The notes: generated from the sequence alone by a model not told the origin. DNA of 64,000 bases from Prorocentrum cordatum (GCA_963575745.1 CAUYUJ010014260.1:809287-873286), one strand, 5' to 3'; shown: positions 31,465 through 42,867, counted from the stretch's first letter. Made by a program: numbers and translations.

Positions 31465-32480
31465 CTCCCTCGGCACGGCCTTGTCGGCGTGAGGCACCGC
31501 GGAGAACCGCCAGCCCTCCACGCCGAGCCACGACAACAGGTCGTTCGCGCGCTCCACTGAGAGGTCCTACAAGGGGGGAGCGATGAATAGGGGGCAGGGG
31601 TAGGGTTCGCATGTGGCCCCCTAATGAAGCCATCAGCGATGACACATCCTGGCGCCACTGCCTCCTCACGGTTCGCCTTCACCCTGGGAGGGCGGGGGGG
31701 GGACTTCGTGAAGCTCGTTGAACCGAAAAACAGACACACACAAACATGCGCACACACACACTCACACTAACACCGCCTAAACACCTCCTCGAACTTCAAT
31801 CCTCGAACCCCGATCCTCAGAAGGAGCTGGCGAGCCTATAATGATGACTCCCCTTGGATCTGCCGGAGACGTACCCCCTATGGGAGGGAAAGGAAAGAGG
31901 AGACGTGCCCCATATGGGAGGGAAAGGACAGAGGACATTCCGAATAGGGCTGGCACGTCCAGATAGGCAGCGCTGGAGCAGGTGGCGAGAAGGATCCCCC
32001 CAAAAGAGCTGAAGCGTCGTCGAGCTCGGTGGCAGCCAGGGCGTGGGAGATCAAAATGCACCTCCCTCGTCGCAGAGGATCTTGTTTCTTCAGATGGTGG
32101 TGGCCGCCCTCCTCCTCCTCCTCTTTCCACTAGGTTCTGCTTGCGCGATCCCCCTCAAATGTCACCAACAATAGTTACTCTCTTCCTGGGCGGTACACTT
32201 CCGACACTCGGCTCTGCCCGCTGCGCCCGGTCATAGCCGCCCGCGTGCCCTGCGAAGCTCTGCCGCGGGCGCATCGCTCCTCGAGCTTCACGGTGACGGC
32301 GCTCTGACGATGGCGTTCCTGGGCAGGAGGGAGGCGGAGGAGTGGAAAGACGAAGACGAGGAGTAGGGGCGAGGAGAGAGTGAAGGAAGATATGACAGGG
32401 CCGCGGTGAATGAGACAAGGGCGAAGGGGGACGGGGCACGTCCTGCGAGCACCAGTCCGATGCTTGCAAGATGTGCTTCT
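31465..32480. other. no gene recognised
   Basis: No exon identified. A direct repeat of CCCCATATGGGAGGGAAAGG/CCCCCTATGGGAGGGAAAGG occurs at about 31870-31925. Confidence 0.4.
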
Positions 32481-32539
32481 CCCTTGGGGGGGAGGGATGA
32501 ACAGAAGGTTTCGCGTGGACCCCATGGGTCGAGGAATGA

Positions 32540-32650
32540 GCATCATCCCACCAGCCCTCTGGATTGAGGTGGTCTAAGCTTTTTCCATCACCCCACCTTC
32601 TCCCCCATCGGGGAGACTTGACCACTGCTCTTTATTGATGTACACCCCCT
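32540..32650 (+). repeat. dispersed CCCACCAGCCCT family, partial copy
   Basis: CCCACCAGCCCTCTGGATTG, then GTGGTCTAAGC, then CTCCCCCATCGGGGAGACTT. Same order as in the 57.1-, 41.8- and 38.4-kb copies. Confidence 0.6.
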
Positions 32651-32929
32651 CCCCCACACGGCCAGTGGCGAACCCGGAACCATGACAACGCCCTACCACC
32701 ATCCTTGTCAAAAGGCGGCACAACATTTCCTATGCGGCAAGGCCTGAGTAATGTGCAGACGCCACGCGCTTACTGCGCACTGTTTTTGACAGGGACGGGG
32801 GGGGGCGCCGGCACATTGCCTGCTGCGCGCAAGCCCATCACCCCAATCGAAAAAAATATCCCAGTGCGACCCTACCTAGGAGTTGTAGCATCTAGGAAAG
32901 CAACATCGGCATCTACACCGACAGCTACA

Positions 32930-33360
32930 TTAACATGCTATGCTATGTTATGCTATGATATGCTATGCTATGCTATACTGCGCTATGCTATGCTATGACA
33001 TGATGCGCTATGCTAGACTATGCTATGATATGCTGCGCTATGATATGCTATGCTATGCCATGCTATGCTGTGCTATGCTATGCTGCGCTGTGCTATGCTA
33101 AGCTATGCTATGCTATGCTATGCTATGCTATGCTGCGCTATGCTAGGCCATGCTATGCTATGCTATGCTGCGCTATGCTATGCTGCGCTGTGCAATGCTA
33201 TGTTATGATATGATATATATGCTATGCTATGCTGATGAGCTGAGCTGAGCTAAGCTAAGCAAAGCTAACCTATGCTCGGCTAAGCTTAGCTAAGCTAAGC
33301 TAAGCTAGGCTAGGCTAAGCTAAGCTAAGCTAAGATGAGATCAGCAACGCTAAGCTAAGG
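32930..33360 (+). repeat. pentanucleotide repeats (GCTAT)n then (GCTAA)n
   Basis: About 60 units of GCTAT/GCTGC with small changes (32935-33235), switching through TGATGAGCTGAGCT to GCTAA units (33240-33355). Confidence 0.95.
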
Positions 33361-33364
33361 AGAC

Positions 33365-34300
33365 GTCACTGGGGGAACCGCGGGGCGGATACTGGGGGAA
33401 CCGCCCGGGGCGAGGTCCACTGCCTGGCCCCTTTAAGCTTATAAAATAAGAACCCTTCTAGGCAGAGCCTGGGTAGGGAAATACGCCACGAACTGATTGG
33501 CTGCAGAATTCTGACCATGCGTGGGAGTCCCTATGATGGGGAGTGCCCTGGCACGCGCGGCGCACCTCGCGGGCGTCGCGTACCTGGCTGGCGTTTGCTT
33601 TGGCTCCCGATGATTGTGAATCGCGGCGCTGCGGCTCGGCTTTTGCCCGCGACAGGCCACTTCACCGCTTCAAATAAAAGACCTCCCCAAGGGATGGGCG
33701 GCCAATTGCGGAAGGGCGAATGGTTCATCCCCTGATCCGCAAAGGAGAACAAGAATTGACGCGGACGAGCCACCAGCCTCACACCATGCACTCCCGATGT
33801 GAGCGCATTCAATGAGTCCGAGCCAGTGCCGCCCCCTGAACCTCTGCCGCAGACCAGGTGGCGCTCGTCGTCTTCTCTTCGCAGAGAGTCGACAACATAG
33901 TGTAATGCTGAGGGCTCGGGCACAGAATGGGCGGGCGGCACCTGCGAGGGTGGCGGCGCGACTTTCGCGGCAGCCGCCTCGCCCCGCGGACCGCGCTCCA
34001 CCCAAATAGAATCGATCTTGGTGTGCAAGCCCCTGGAGATCCCCGGCCAGGAGTGGAGCGCGTCTCTGCTTCGCTGGACTCCCCCGCATCTCACCAACAC
34101 ATTCCTGGCCCTGTCAGTGCCCGCTGTCAGCTCCGCATCTGAGAAAGACGATGAGCCTGGGCGAATCGGAGCACACAAGCGAACACACACTTCTGATCGC
34201 GTTCCTCCAGGAACCTGCGGTCCAGACGAGACTTCCCAGGGCGCGCGCCACGCGAAGAATGTCCGACAGGTCCTCAGTGGGCTTCGCCCCTCTTGAAACT
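33365..34300 (-). pseudogene. 3' region of LINE-like retroelement, unresolved
   Basis: A 219-codon minus frame (33531-34190) follows the RNase H remnant on the same strand. It may be the C-terminal part of the same element, but I recognise no motif in it. The position just before pentanucleotide repeats is compatible with a LINE 3' end. Confidence 0.25.
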
Positions 34301-34301
34301 G

Positions 34302-34847
34302 TTGGGTGGACTTTACATTCCCAGATGCCTCCTGTCTGCTGCCGAGGCCAGCAATGGCGGCCAGCAGTGGTACGAGCTTGGCAGCGAAAACCCCCGCAGC
34401 TCTGGAAACGGCGATCTGCCGGGACTGGGCGGCAACTTTTGCAGACGCATCAGCAAGGGCATTCCCTCGCCGAAGGAGATGCCCCCCGCCATCGGTAACC
34501 TAGTCAACGTCCTGGCGTGCCTGAATTTTCATCATTTCCAGAAGCGGGAGAATAGAGCAAATCCGTTGGGCGCGTCCAGAATGCAGGCACTTGCGAAAGG
34601 TCTGCTCGTGCCACGGAAGCTCAACACAATCTACCGCGCTTTGACAATCGGGGCGAGCCGTGCTAGCGTTTGGAAGAAACCTGGCGGCGGCACAAAACAC
34701 AACAAAACGGGACATTGCGCTCTGGGGGATCTGAGGGCAGGGAGGCCACGCATGCCCCCAGATGGTCAGTTCTAGCGCAGCGTCCTGGCCCAAGAAGGCA
34801 TGGGCCAACCCGCTCCTGTAATCCCTGAAATGCGATGCGCCAAACAC
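34302..34847 (-). pseudogene. RNase H domain remnant of LINE-like retroelement
   Basis: In one frame (34847-34500) the segment SGLAHAFLGQDAALELTIWG leads to DCQSAVDCVELPW (residues 67-79), which carries the central catalytic aspartate of RNase H. After one stop or frameshift at about 34500 another frame continues VTDGGGHLLRRGNALADASA, where GNALAD is the C-terminal catalytic signature (GNxxAD). The order and about 150-residue span fit a full RNase H domain. The frame break means it is not expressed intact. Confidence 0.6.
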
Positions 34848-34909
34848 AAGCCGTCAACGATGATGTGGCCAGTGAAATCCTTGTCAGGTGTTCGCATCCG
34901 TCACCAATC

Positions 34910-35302
34910 TCAATGACCACACCCTCCACGAACAACGGATTGGGGAGCTCGCCCCCCGCGTGCCTCATGTGTCGCTGCACGCGAGGTTGCCATCGGACTC
35001 AGCTGCCCATTCTTGCACCTCAGGTGACGCCAGAAAACCCCCATGCAAGCAACGCGCACCGCAGCGCCAAAACCAATGCCGAAGGGCACCCTCAGCACCC
35101 CCACCAAACTCGCACTCGGCGTCGATGACGTAGCCCATGTGGCGAGCTCTGGACCCCGTGTAAATCGCATTACAAAAGAAGAATCAGGTGGGCCCTGAGA
35201 AAACCCTTCTGGAAAAGGGACAGCTTCGCGGAGCCCAACCACAACAAGACCCCGCCAAAACGAGCCCCCGCTCCCTTGTCCCATGCCAAAGCGAGCAACC
35301 AA
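34910..35302 (-). pseudogene. reverse transcriptase remnant
   Basis: Frame residues 30-43 (FPEGFSQGPPDSSF) fit RT motif B (QGxPxS). In another frame the following sequence reads MGYVIDAECEF where the YxDD box should fall, so the catalytic pair is damaged or shifted. Located directly upstream of the RNase H remnant on the same strand. Assigned by motif and context; I could not align the fingers and palm fully. Confidence 0.45.
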
Positions 35303-35588
35303 ATCTCACTCAAATATGTCCCGGGCATCCCTCGTAAAGAGCGACCTAACCATGACAGGAGACATCTGCGCGAGGTTGAATTCAGCCCCCCGGTCATCCC
35401 TGAACACGGCAAACGAGGGTATGACCCAGGCAACTCCCTCGAGCCTCCCCCATCGCACCGACGGATCCAGAGACCGAGCGCCAGGTGCGGGTTGTCTTAG
35501 AACACACCGTTCCCCACGCACCACGCAAAGAAGCGAGAGCGAAGGCGTGGGAGTGCAACTTATGACGCGCGATCCAAACTTCATTGGC

Positions 35589-35915
35589 TCACCTGAATAT
35601 TGGAGCGATGGCCGCTCCCCACGATGGGTCATCATGGAGCAGCGTGAGGGGCGTCAGGAATCGGCCCTCGCGGCTGGGCTTCAAGGCGTTGCCGGCCGTC
35701 TGACACAAAGAATAAAGCTCAAGGCCAGTCACGCCCGCGCACAACGAGGCGCGCGCAATCATCGCAGGCGTCACGTTGAAATCGTCCCTGGGATGATCGG
35801 GCATCCCATGGAGTCCGACAAAGACCTGGCGCGTTGGCAAACATGTCACCATTACCCGCGGAACGTCATTGGCAGTCACGCAGGCATGCCGACGCGCATA
35901 AGTTCTGAGTGCCAT
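35589..35915 (-). pseudogene. APE-type endonuclease remnant
   Basis: Residues 44-50 (DDFNVTP) match the conserved GDFNxxP box of apurinic-type endonucleases of LINEs, with Gly changed to Asp. The upstream frame 35866-36405 ends with GGVVTPVRAGLGLVPLASG, which resembles the GGVAVLV strand that precedes this box. The two lie in different frames, so the domain is broken. Confidence 0.45.
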
Positions 35916-36203
35916 CTAGGAGCTGAGCCACTGCAGCGCTGGCTCTGCGAGACGCAACCAGGGCGCCCGACGCCAGAGGAACCAACCCCAGACCAGCACG
36001 AACAGGAGTGACAACTCCGCCGAGGGCCCCTATGCGGCCCTGCGCACGCGGGAGGGGGGGGGAGGGGGCGTCTTCCATCAATCGCGCAAACACAGCAGAG
36101 TCTAACTTGTCATCGCGCAAATCCTCTGGAGCTCTCGACACAACAGACACGGGACACGCTATGGGGTCTGTTAGGCCGCGGCAGCTACGCTGTGCCCCAA
36201 AAC

Positions 36204-36920
36204 TTACGACCTCGGGAGGGGAGACGCCCATCCTGAGGACCACTCCTGAAGACAACTGGAAGAGTCGCGAGTCCCCCCGCCAAGTCGGACCGCAGTGGGT
36301 ACTATGTCCAGAAGCCTGGCACATGGGCCCCCCACGGCAGGCAAGAGGTCCGAGGTCCACAGGGGGCTGGGCCCTAGGACTGGCGCAGAAGACTGAGACC
36401 AACACCGAGGGGCTCGACAGACAACGCCATCGCGCGGGGGCCGCTCAGGAGACGAGGAAGGCGATCCCCCCCCTTCTCCTCCTGGCGTGGGCTCGCGGGA
36501 TCCTCGCCCCCTGTGCTCTTCGGCTGCAGGGCAGGAAGGGCGGGGCACCCGTGACCAAAAGGCGTGCTGCTCCCGCTTCCACGCCGTCGCTGGAAGGGGC
36601 TTCGGCCCCTCGCGAACGTCAGGGCCACCACCTTCGGCCGCGCCCGGACGAGCCCCTGCGGCCGCAGGAGCTCGCGCAGCAGCCTGCCACGCCGCGCTGG
36701 CGCCTCGAGGCTCGACGGGACGAGCCTCGCCGTGTTCGCCGCGCTGCCGCTCGGCCGACAGATGCCCGAATCTCTCCTCTTGCTCCTGTTGGAAAGCGCG
36801 TGCTCGGTCGAAGGCGTCTCCGAGGAGCTTCCAAACAGCGCCCTGCAAAGCTTGCTTGAGCTCCGGCGACCGCTCCTCGCACCTCTCCAAGTTCACACCA
36901 GAGGTACCGAAGTCCTCCAC
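36204..36920 (-). pseudogene. coiled-coil segment of LINE-like retroelement
   Basis: The minus frame starts with an acidic and basic helical stretch (LLGDAFDRARAFQQEQEERF) followed by Ala/Arg/Pro-rich linker. It lies between the zinc-finger frame and the endonuclease remnant, so I read it as the linker part of the polyprotein. Low similarity to anything specific. Confidence 0.3.
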
Positions 36921-37186
36921 AGCTGCGAGCCGATCGAGACGGGGCTATCCTCAGCGTCGCCGTGGAAGATGGCACCGATGTCCAGGTCAGACGCTGCGGC
37001 AGACTGGGCAGGCGTGGAAGCCGATAATTGGTCATGCAACTCTTGCACCAACTGGTTATCATCCTCCTCAGCATTGCTGGGCTCGGAACTGAGCTCCTTG
37101 ATCTTCTCCTTCTGCTTGGAGTATCCTCAAACATACGGCCGTGCACCTAGCAGGCCTGGCCGGTATTCTCACGGAGCGCACGCATC

Positions 37187-37269
37187 TCACCGAAGGCGTT
37201 GACCTTCTGCTGGATGGGAACAGCGGGAATGGACTGAAGGCGCTTCTTCTTCTTCTTCTTCTTCTTCTC

Positions 37270-37304
<35 letters not shown>

Positions 37305-37687
37305 GAGAGAGAGAGCTGCTGGTTACTTTTTGGGGCTCTGGCAACGTCTCCACACTGCAAGGGCAAAGACGCCAACTTGTGCATATCCTCGACCGGCGTC
37401 TCCGAGCTGGCGACCATGGCCAATGAGCCCGAATTGTCACGATCAGAGAGCGGGCAGGAACGAAGCGGGAAACGGCGGCCCGACTGCTCGGATCGATCTC
37501 CACGGGGAGGGAAGCAATCAGACTGCTCGACACCCTTACATGGCACTTTGCAATGTTTGCAGAAGTGCCACGCCGCCTTCTTTCGTTTACAGCCACAGCT
37601 CCAGCAGACCCCGAACCCTCCGCCGCGTCGAGGTGCCTTCATTCCACGGTGCTCCAGCTCGCCGTTCCGCCGACCAATCGACAGCAC
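37187..37687 (-). pseudogene. zinc-finger N-terminal part of LINE-like retroelement
   Basis: A 166-codon frame. Residues 27-50 hold a Cys cluster: CWSCGC (28, 31, 33) and CKHCKVPC (43, 46, 50), a likely zinc ribbon for nucleic-acid binding. Downstream the frame runs into a CT/CTT microsatellite (37243-37310) and then reads IPAVPIQQKVNAFGEMRALR in another frame. All retroelement parts from 37.7 to 34.3 kb are on the minus strand in the order expected for zinc finger, endonuclease, RT, RNase H. Confidence 0.45.
37243..37316. repeat. CTT/CT microsatellite ending in a GA run
   Basis: (CTT)n then (CT)n then CTCGAGAGAGAGAG, which can fold back as a hairpin. Confidence 0.9.
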
Positions 37688-37854
37688 GAGGAGAAGCCAT
37701 GCTGCTAATCTAGGGATGGAAGTTGTACCTTGTTTTCACCTCACAGGGAGGCGATCACGCCAGCACGCGGATGGTAACGTAACCAGGCCTGTCTTGGCAA
37801 AAAGCATAAGCTGGGGCTACAAAAGCGAAACCCGGGTGCTACTTGTATGGCGGG

Positions 37855-38065
37855 AGGGCGTGTGGGAGTTAGCGAATCCTTCGGGGGGCGGGGGGTAGCT
37901 TGACCCCTCCGCCTACCCACTCGCCTTGGGTCTGGACGGGGGATGCCCGAGGGGTTAGACCGCCCAAGAAGGCCTCAGCGAGACGACAAGCAAAACATGG
38001 ATTGTTCGAAGGTTTGGGGCCATGTTCGCCTACTTTGGAAGCAACGCTAATTGAGCCCCGCCACC
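37855..38065 (+). repeat. dispersed CCCACCAGCCCT family, copy with CGCTAATTGAG end
   Basis: GACCCCTCCGCCTACCCACT, GGTCTGGACGGGGGATGC, GGTTAGACCGCCCAAGAAGG, then GGCCATGTTCGCC and GCAACGCTAATTGAG. The same chain of motifs appears at 57130-57300. Confidence 0.75.
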
Positions 38066-38094
38066 CTGTTTGGGACCGATCGCCTCCAAGAAGG

Positions 38095-38280
38095 CACCAC
38101 CACGGCCCGGACCGCACCCACGAGAGCCCCTAGAGGGCCCCAAGAGGAGGCGCCCAAGAGGCCCCATGAGCCCCCCAAGAGGCCCCCAAGAGGCACCAAG
38201 AGGTTCTTCAGAGGCCCCCAAAACGCTCTCCCAAGAGCTGGCAAGAGGGGCGCAAGAGGACCCATGAGATCTCTCAGAGT
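38095..38280 (+). repeat. CCCAAGAGG degenerate repeat tract
   Basis: About 15 units of CCCCCAAGAGG/GGCCCCAAGAGG attached directly to the 3' side of the preceding dispersed repeat, as also seen at 38.6 and 57.3 kb. Confidence 0.8.
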
Positions 38281-38294
38281 TCAGGACTGTTCCG

Positions 38295-38610
38295 CGTGGC
38301 ATCGTGCCTGGGGCTGGTGGGGGGATGCGCGAAGCGTTGAGAACATTGACCTGCCATGGTCATGCCTCCCTGATAATCCAAGGACAATAGCACGCCAAGC
38401 CCAGCAGCCCTCTGGGCGTGAGTGGTTTTGCTAGTTTCCTCCCTCTTTCCCTCCGGGGACGGGTTTACCCCTCCCCCCGCTGGACCTGGACGGGGCGTTT
38501 CGCGAGCAGTCAGAGCGTCCAAGCTGGCCTCAGCGAAAAACCAAAATAGCTGATTTGACTCAGGTGTTGGCCCAATCTGGGCCTGCTGCAGGGGGAGGGG
38601 GCTCACTGAC
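38295..38610 (+). repeat. dispersed CCCACCAGCCCT family, copies
   Basis: CCCAGCAGCCCTCTGGGCGT, GAGTGGTTTTGCTAG, ACGGGTTTACCCCTCC, CTGGACCTGGACGGGGCG, GTCAGAGCGTCCAAGCTGGC. A shorter related piece with GGCTGGTGGGG...GCGCGAAGCG lies at about 38312-38336 and again at 39160-39185. Confidence 0.7.
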
Positions 38611-38634
38611 CCCCCCCTTCTTTGATAGATCATC

Positions 38635-38930
38635 ACCAAGATGGCCTCAAGATAGCCCCCGAGGCTCCCAAGAGTGCCCGAAGAGTGCCCCAAGAGGGCC
38701 CCAAGATGCGCCCAGGAGGCGCCCAGGAGGCGTCAAGATGTCCCCAAGAGGCCCCCAAGAGGCTCCCAAGAGACCCCCAATAGGCCCCACGATGCTCCCC
38801 CGAGGCATCCGTAACGCTTCAGAGGGCCGCCATGACCGCCTAGAGGGCCCCCAAGACGCCCCTATCAGGCCCAGAAGAGGCTCTCGAGGGACATCCGAAT
38901 GGACTCCGAGAGTCATCCAAGAAGCCTCTG
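38635..38930 (+). repeat. CCCAAGAGG degenerate repeat tract
   Basis: More than 20 degenerate units, again immediately 3' of a dispersed-family copy. Confidence 0.8.
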
Positions 38931-39099
38931 GCCTTTCTGTTCGCCCTCCTCCTCTTCCTCTTCCTAATCCGCGTAATCCTCCTCCTCCCAACTCCATTCG
39001 CCCTCCTCCCTCCTCCCCCTCCCCCTTCTCCTCCTCCTGCTCCACATCCTCCTTTGGATCCTCCTCTATCCTTTCCCTCCTGGGCAATGAATTGCCCAG

Positions 39100-40260
39100 A
39101 TGAGGCATGCTCCCCCGCAGGCCTGATCTGGGCAACTCGCCTGGACATCGTTTCCGGATGGGCTGGTGGGGTTACGCGAAGCGACTGAAATATAGTCTCC
39201 TTCTGCGACTGCATTCCCATCGAAGCCGTACAAACAATGAAAGACATGGCAATCAGACAGTGCGGGCAAGCAAGGAGCTGACATGCAGCACGCAGGGCTC
39301 AACGTGGATCGGGAAGCGGTTCCCTACCCCTTTGCGACGAGGTCGCACGAGAACAGCCGCTCGGAACAGAGACCAATTCAGATCAGATGGCAGAGCAGAT
39401 GGCCACCGAACCAAGAGCACTGGAAACGAGGTCCTGCCAGAGGTCGAGCTCCCTGGTCGCATCCCGCAAGCTCTCAAGAGCTGCGCCGCCTCGGCCCTTC
39501 CACCCGACCACCCCCTGGACGACTGACTGCGCCACCGACGCGTGCGCGAGAGGGGCGGATGTCAGGCTGGCCTTCCAGACCGTTCTCTCCAATCAACTCG
39601 AGAACTACCAGGGAACCGAGAAAGCAGCGGGCGGAATGGGGCAGCCCTGGCAGGACAATATTCTGCCAGATCGAATCTGCAACACAGGTTACTCTCCTCC
39701 GTCGGCGGCTGCAAGCCCCAACGTGCGCGTCCTAGAATTTAACAGCAAATCACTTGTCGCAGCCATTGCCAGTTGTTGTTTTGTCCCTCAATGCGCGAAA
39801 TGTGTGGTGCAGTGTGGATTCGGTATAACATATGCGTTTCTGAATATCTGTGCACTTGAAGAATGAAACTTATGCGGTGCAACATGTGCGGTGCATGCTG
39901 AGGGGTGCAATCTACGAGGGGTGCGCTACACGAAATACACTCTACGTGGTGCACCCAACTTCGACCGTGCTGTAATCGTCAACTCCACTGCTCGTGCGCA
40001 CATCCCATCTGACCACCCGCAACCTGTTTGGCAAAACCCATTCGGCCATGACTGTGGCTCCCGGTTGGAACTTGCTAGCGCGTCTCCGCGGCCGCGCTGG
40101 CGCGCGCGCAGGCTCACAACGCGACCAGCTGTTTTGGCACAGCTGATGCGGTCTTCGATGGCGCTGGATGATGGGAACTTCCCAGCGCGTGATACAGGCC
40201 GTGCTGGCACGCGGGCACTTCACTGCGGGTCGGTGACTGGGGCGTGCGCGATATCGTTAC
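39100..40260. other. no gene recognised
   Basis: Minus-strand frames at 39383-39592 and 39066-39302 look somewhat protein-like but have no domain. GGTGCAACATGTGCGGTGC words at 39875-39960 belong to the GTGGTGCAAGCT minisatellite family. Confidence 0.35.
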
Positions 40261-40264
40261 AACG

Positions 40265-40460
40265 TCGTCAACGACACCAACGATGATGATAGTAGCAACG
40301 GTGGTGGCGACGATGACGATGACGACGGCACGGCCAATGACGGCGACGATGCTGGTAACGACGGTGACGACGATGACGTCCATGTGCCGATGAAGAAAAT
40401 TATTCAGGTGACGATGGCGGCAATGTCGGAAATTGACGATGACGATCACAGCGGTGATGA
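40265..40460 (+). repeat. GAC/GAT-rich imperfect tract
   Basis: GACGATGACGATGACGACGG-type triplets; gives spurious Asp-, Val- and Thr-rich frames. Confidence 0.7.
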
Positions 40461-40854
40461 GATGGCGCTGGTAACAGTGATGAGGAAGTACACGCGCAGA
40501 AATTAATGCAATCTGGCAGGCCTGGTGTTTCTTATGGTGCAACGCGTCGTGCACTAATGGTCGGATTTCGACACGCGCGCGCGTGGCGGCGCGCGTATAG
40601 GGCCTGGATGATCGGAGGTGAGGGGGTGAGATCGCAATTGAACGGAGAGCCCCCCACCGGGAAATCGGTTTCGGGTGTCGCGCGTGCGGGCGAGGCGAAG
40701 ATACGTGGGCGCCCGAGAGGAATGATGCCGCCGTGGCTAGGGGCTGAGGAGCCGGTTGTCCGCCCCTCCCTCCAAAGGCGCGCGGTGGCCAGGGGTGTCC
40801 CGTCGGTGGCGCGGGGTGTCCCGCGTCTGTGGCGCGGGGTGTCCCGCGCGGTGG

Positions 40855-41280
40855 CGCGGGGTGTCGACGAGATCGATCGTGAGCTCGATCGATGGTGAGA
40901 TCGCTTGTGAGATCTATAGTGGGATCGACATTGAGATCGATAATGCGATTGGTTGCGAGATCGATTGGAAGATCGATTGTGAGACCTGAGACCGGTCGTG
41001 AGAACTGTTGTGAGATCGATCGTGGGTCCCAATGTGAGATCGATAGTGAGTTCGATTGCTAGATCGATGGCGAGATCGATGGGGAGATTGGTATTAAGAT
41101 CTGTCGTGCGATCGATCGTGAGACCGGTTGTGAGATCGGTAGTGGGTTCGACTGTCATGTCAAAAACGAGGTCGATTGTGAGATCGATAGTGATATCTGT
41201 CATGAGACCGATCTTGAGATAGATTGTGAGATCAATCGTGAGATTAATTATGAGATAACAAGTTTGATCGATGTGGTATC
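40855..41280 (+). repeat. ~12-bp GTGAGATCGATC minisatellite
   Basis: About 35 degenerate 12-bp units of (G)TGAGATCGATNG. The period is a multiple of three, so the plus frame reads as repeated VRSIV and the minus frame as repeated TIDL. The tract is exceptionally dense in GATC and ATCGAT sites. Confidence 0.9.
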
Positions 41281-41299
41281 GACTGGATGCAACGTTCGT

Positions 41300-41765
41300 T
41301 CCCCCTCCCCCCCCAGTCTCCATATCACCCAAAGGCTGGTCGTATAGGTGTGAATTGATACGGATTCGTGCACATGGCAACTGCTAAATCAACGTGGATG
41401 CACCGCGTCGTGGCATGAGAATGCGGGTCTGGACGAGAATCAGAAATGCCTACAGTATCCGATGGTTTCAACACATGCGCGCGGGCAAAACATTTGCGTG
41501 ATTTGCACTGACAGACATAACGGTATTGGAGGTTGCGATGTTGAAGTTCTGGCAGTACTATTTGTTGTGTGGTCTGGTGTGATGCCGAAATATGCGCGCG
41601 TGTGTGGACTTCGCAGTATTTGTTATAACAAGTTATTGAAAACACATCTTCAACAAAAAACGAGTGTGCCCGCATAGTATTATTTGAGTGAGGGAGGTCT
41701 CGATACTTACTGGTTGGCCTGGGGCGGTATGCTTCCACACGGACAATGGTAGATTGAGCAGAATC
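41300..41765. other. no gene recognised
   Basis: AT-richer segment. 41470-41650 shows weak similarity (GCCGAAATATGCGCGCG, GGACTTCG) to the 60.4-60.8 kb repeat. Confidence 0.35.
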
Positions 41766-41770
41766 GCGTG

Positions 41771-42010
41771 TGAATCCCACCAGCCGTCTGGGTGGAGGTG
41801 CCATAGCGAATTCCTCTCCTCCCTCTTCGCAAACCCCTCCTCCCCCTGCTCGGGAGATGGGCATACCCCTGCCCCCGAATAATGCATATCCCCTCCCACA
41901 TGGGGGGCCAAAAAATATACACCACCACCACCTCCCTCCCCCCCTCCCTCTCGCTGGACAGAGGAGAGGGGAGGAATCGACGTGGTGGTGGTGGATATTC
42001 TTTGGGTCCC
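41771..42010 (+). repeat. dispersed CCCACCAGCC family, copy plus ATACACCACCACC unit
   Basis: CCCACCAGCCGTCTGGGTGG, CAAACCCCTCCTCCCCCTGC and TCGGGAGATGGGCATACCCC are followed by an inverted pair, AAAATATACACCACCACCAC and GTGGTGGTGGATATTCTTTG (about 41912-42001). Confidence 0.55.
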
Positions 42011-42204
42011 CTCCCACACCCGACCGGCGACAAACAAGGGGCAATGAACCCCGCCCCGCCCTCCCCGTCAAACTCTCCCGGGGCCCGCGAGCACTGTGCC
42101 GAGTGGTTCGACACGGGCGGCGGGGGGGCGCCAGGCAGGTGGCATGCCGTGCGCAGGACCGCAACCCCCGTCGGGAAACAAGGCAGACTGCACGTCGCGG
42201 ACGC

Positions 42205-42352
42205 ATCCGGATCCTCCTCCTCCTCCTCCTCCTCCAACTCCTCCTCCTTCTCCTCCTCCTCCTCCTCCTCCTCCTCCTCCCCTCCTCCTCCTCCTCCTCC
42301 TCCTCCTCCTCCTCCTCCTCCTCCTCCTCCTCCTCCTCCTCCTCCTCCTGCG
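42205..42352. repeat. (TCC)n tract
   Basis: Near-pure TCC triplets, about 45 units. Confidence 0.97.
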
Positions 42353-42701
42353 ATCACTTTGCGTTGGTTTTTGACCAGGCCGGCGGGGACGCTGGCATAG
42401 TGTCTGCTGTGTGCAGCCCCGTCAGACATCATGATGGCCACTGCGCCGCCTGGCCATGGCTCGGACGTCCATTCCCTGTGCTTTTTGTTCGGTTTCGTGC
42501 GTGGCTTTTTCGCCAAATGATCAAGGATGCTCCTCGATGGTCCTCGCCGAAGGAAGACATGCACACGTCCGAGCGATGCCAAGCCGCGACTTGGCACTCG
42601 CCTTCGACAAGAATGGGGGGGGGGGGCCGACGTGTTCCCCGACGTGCGCGGCCGCACCTGGCCCACTCTGTGCGTGCCCCGAACGCGGCGCACTTGCCGC
42701 G

Positions 42702-42758
42702 GCTGGAGGAGGAGGAGGAGGAGGAGGAGGAGGAGGAGGAGGAGGAGGAGGAGGAGGG
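42702..42758. repeat. (GGA)n tract
   Basis: Pure GGA triplets. Followed by GGCGCGTCTGGCTCACCAGG-like 9-bp collagen-type repeats (Gly-x-x on the plus strand) to about 42860. Confidence 0.95.
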
Positions 42759-42867
42759 TGGCGCTCTTGATGCACGTGGAGCACTTGGCGCGTCTGGCTC
42801 ACCAGGCGTGCCTGGCACGCTTGGGCCCCAGGGCAACCTGGCGCGCCTGGCACGCGTGGCGCACCTC

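Noticed and set aside
37855-38930. GASWGPLGG repeat proteins on the minus strand
   Set aside because: They arise from CCCAAGAGG simple repeats in several places of the window in differing frames.
42770-42860. Collagen-like Gly-x-x protein
   Set aside because: A short 9-bp repeat attached to a GGA tract; no start, signal peptide or continuation.
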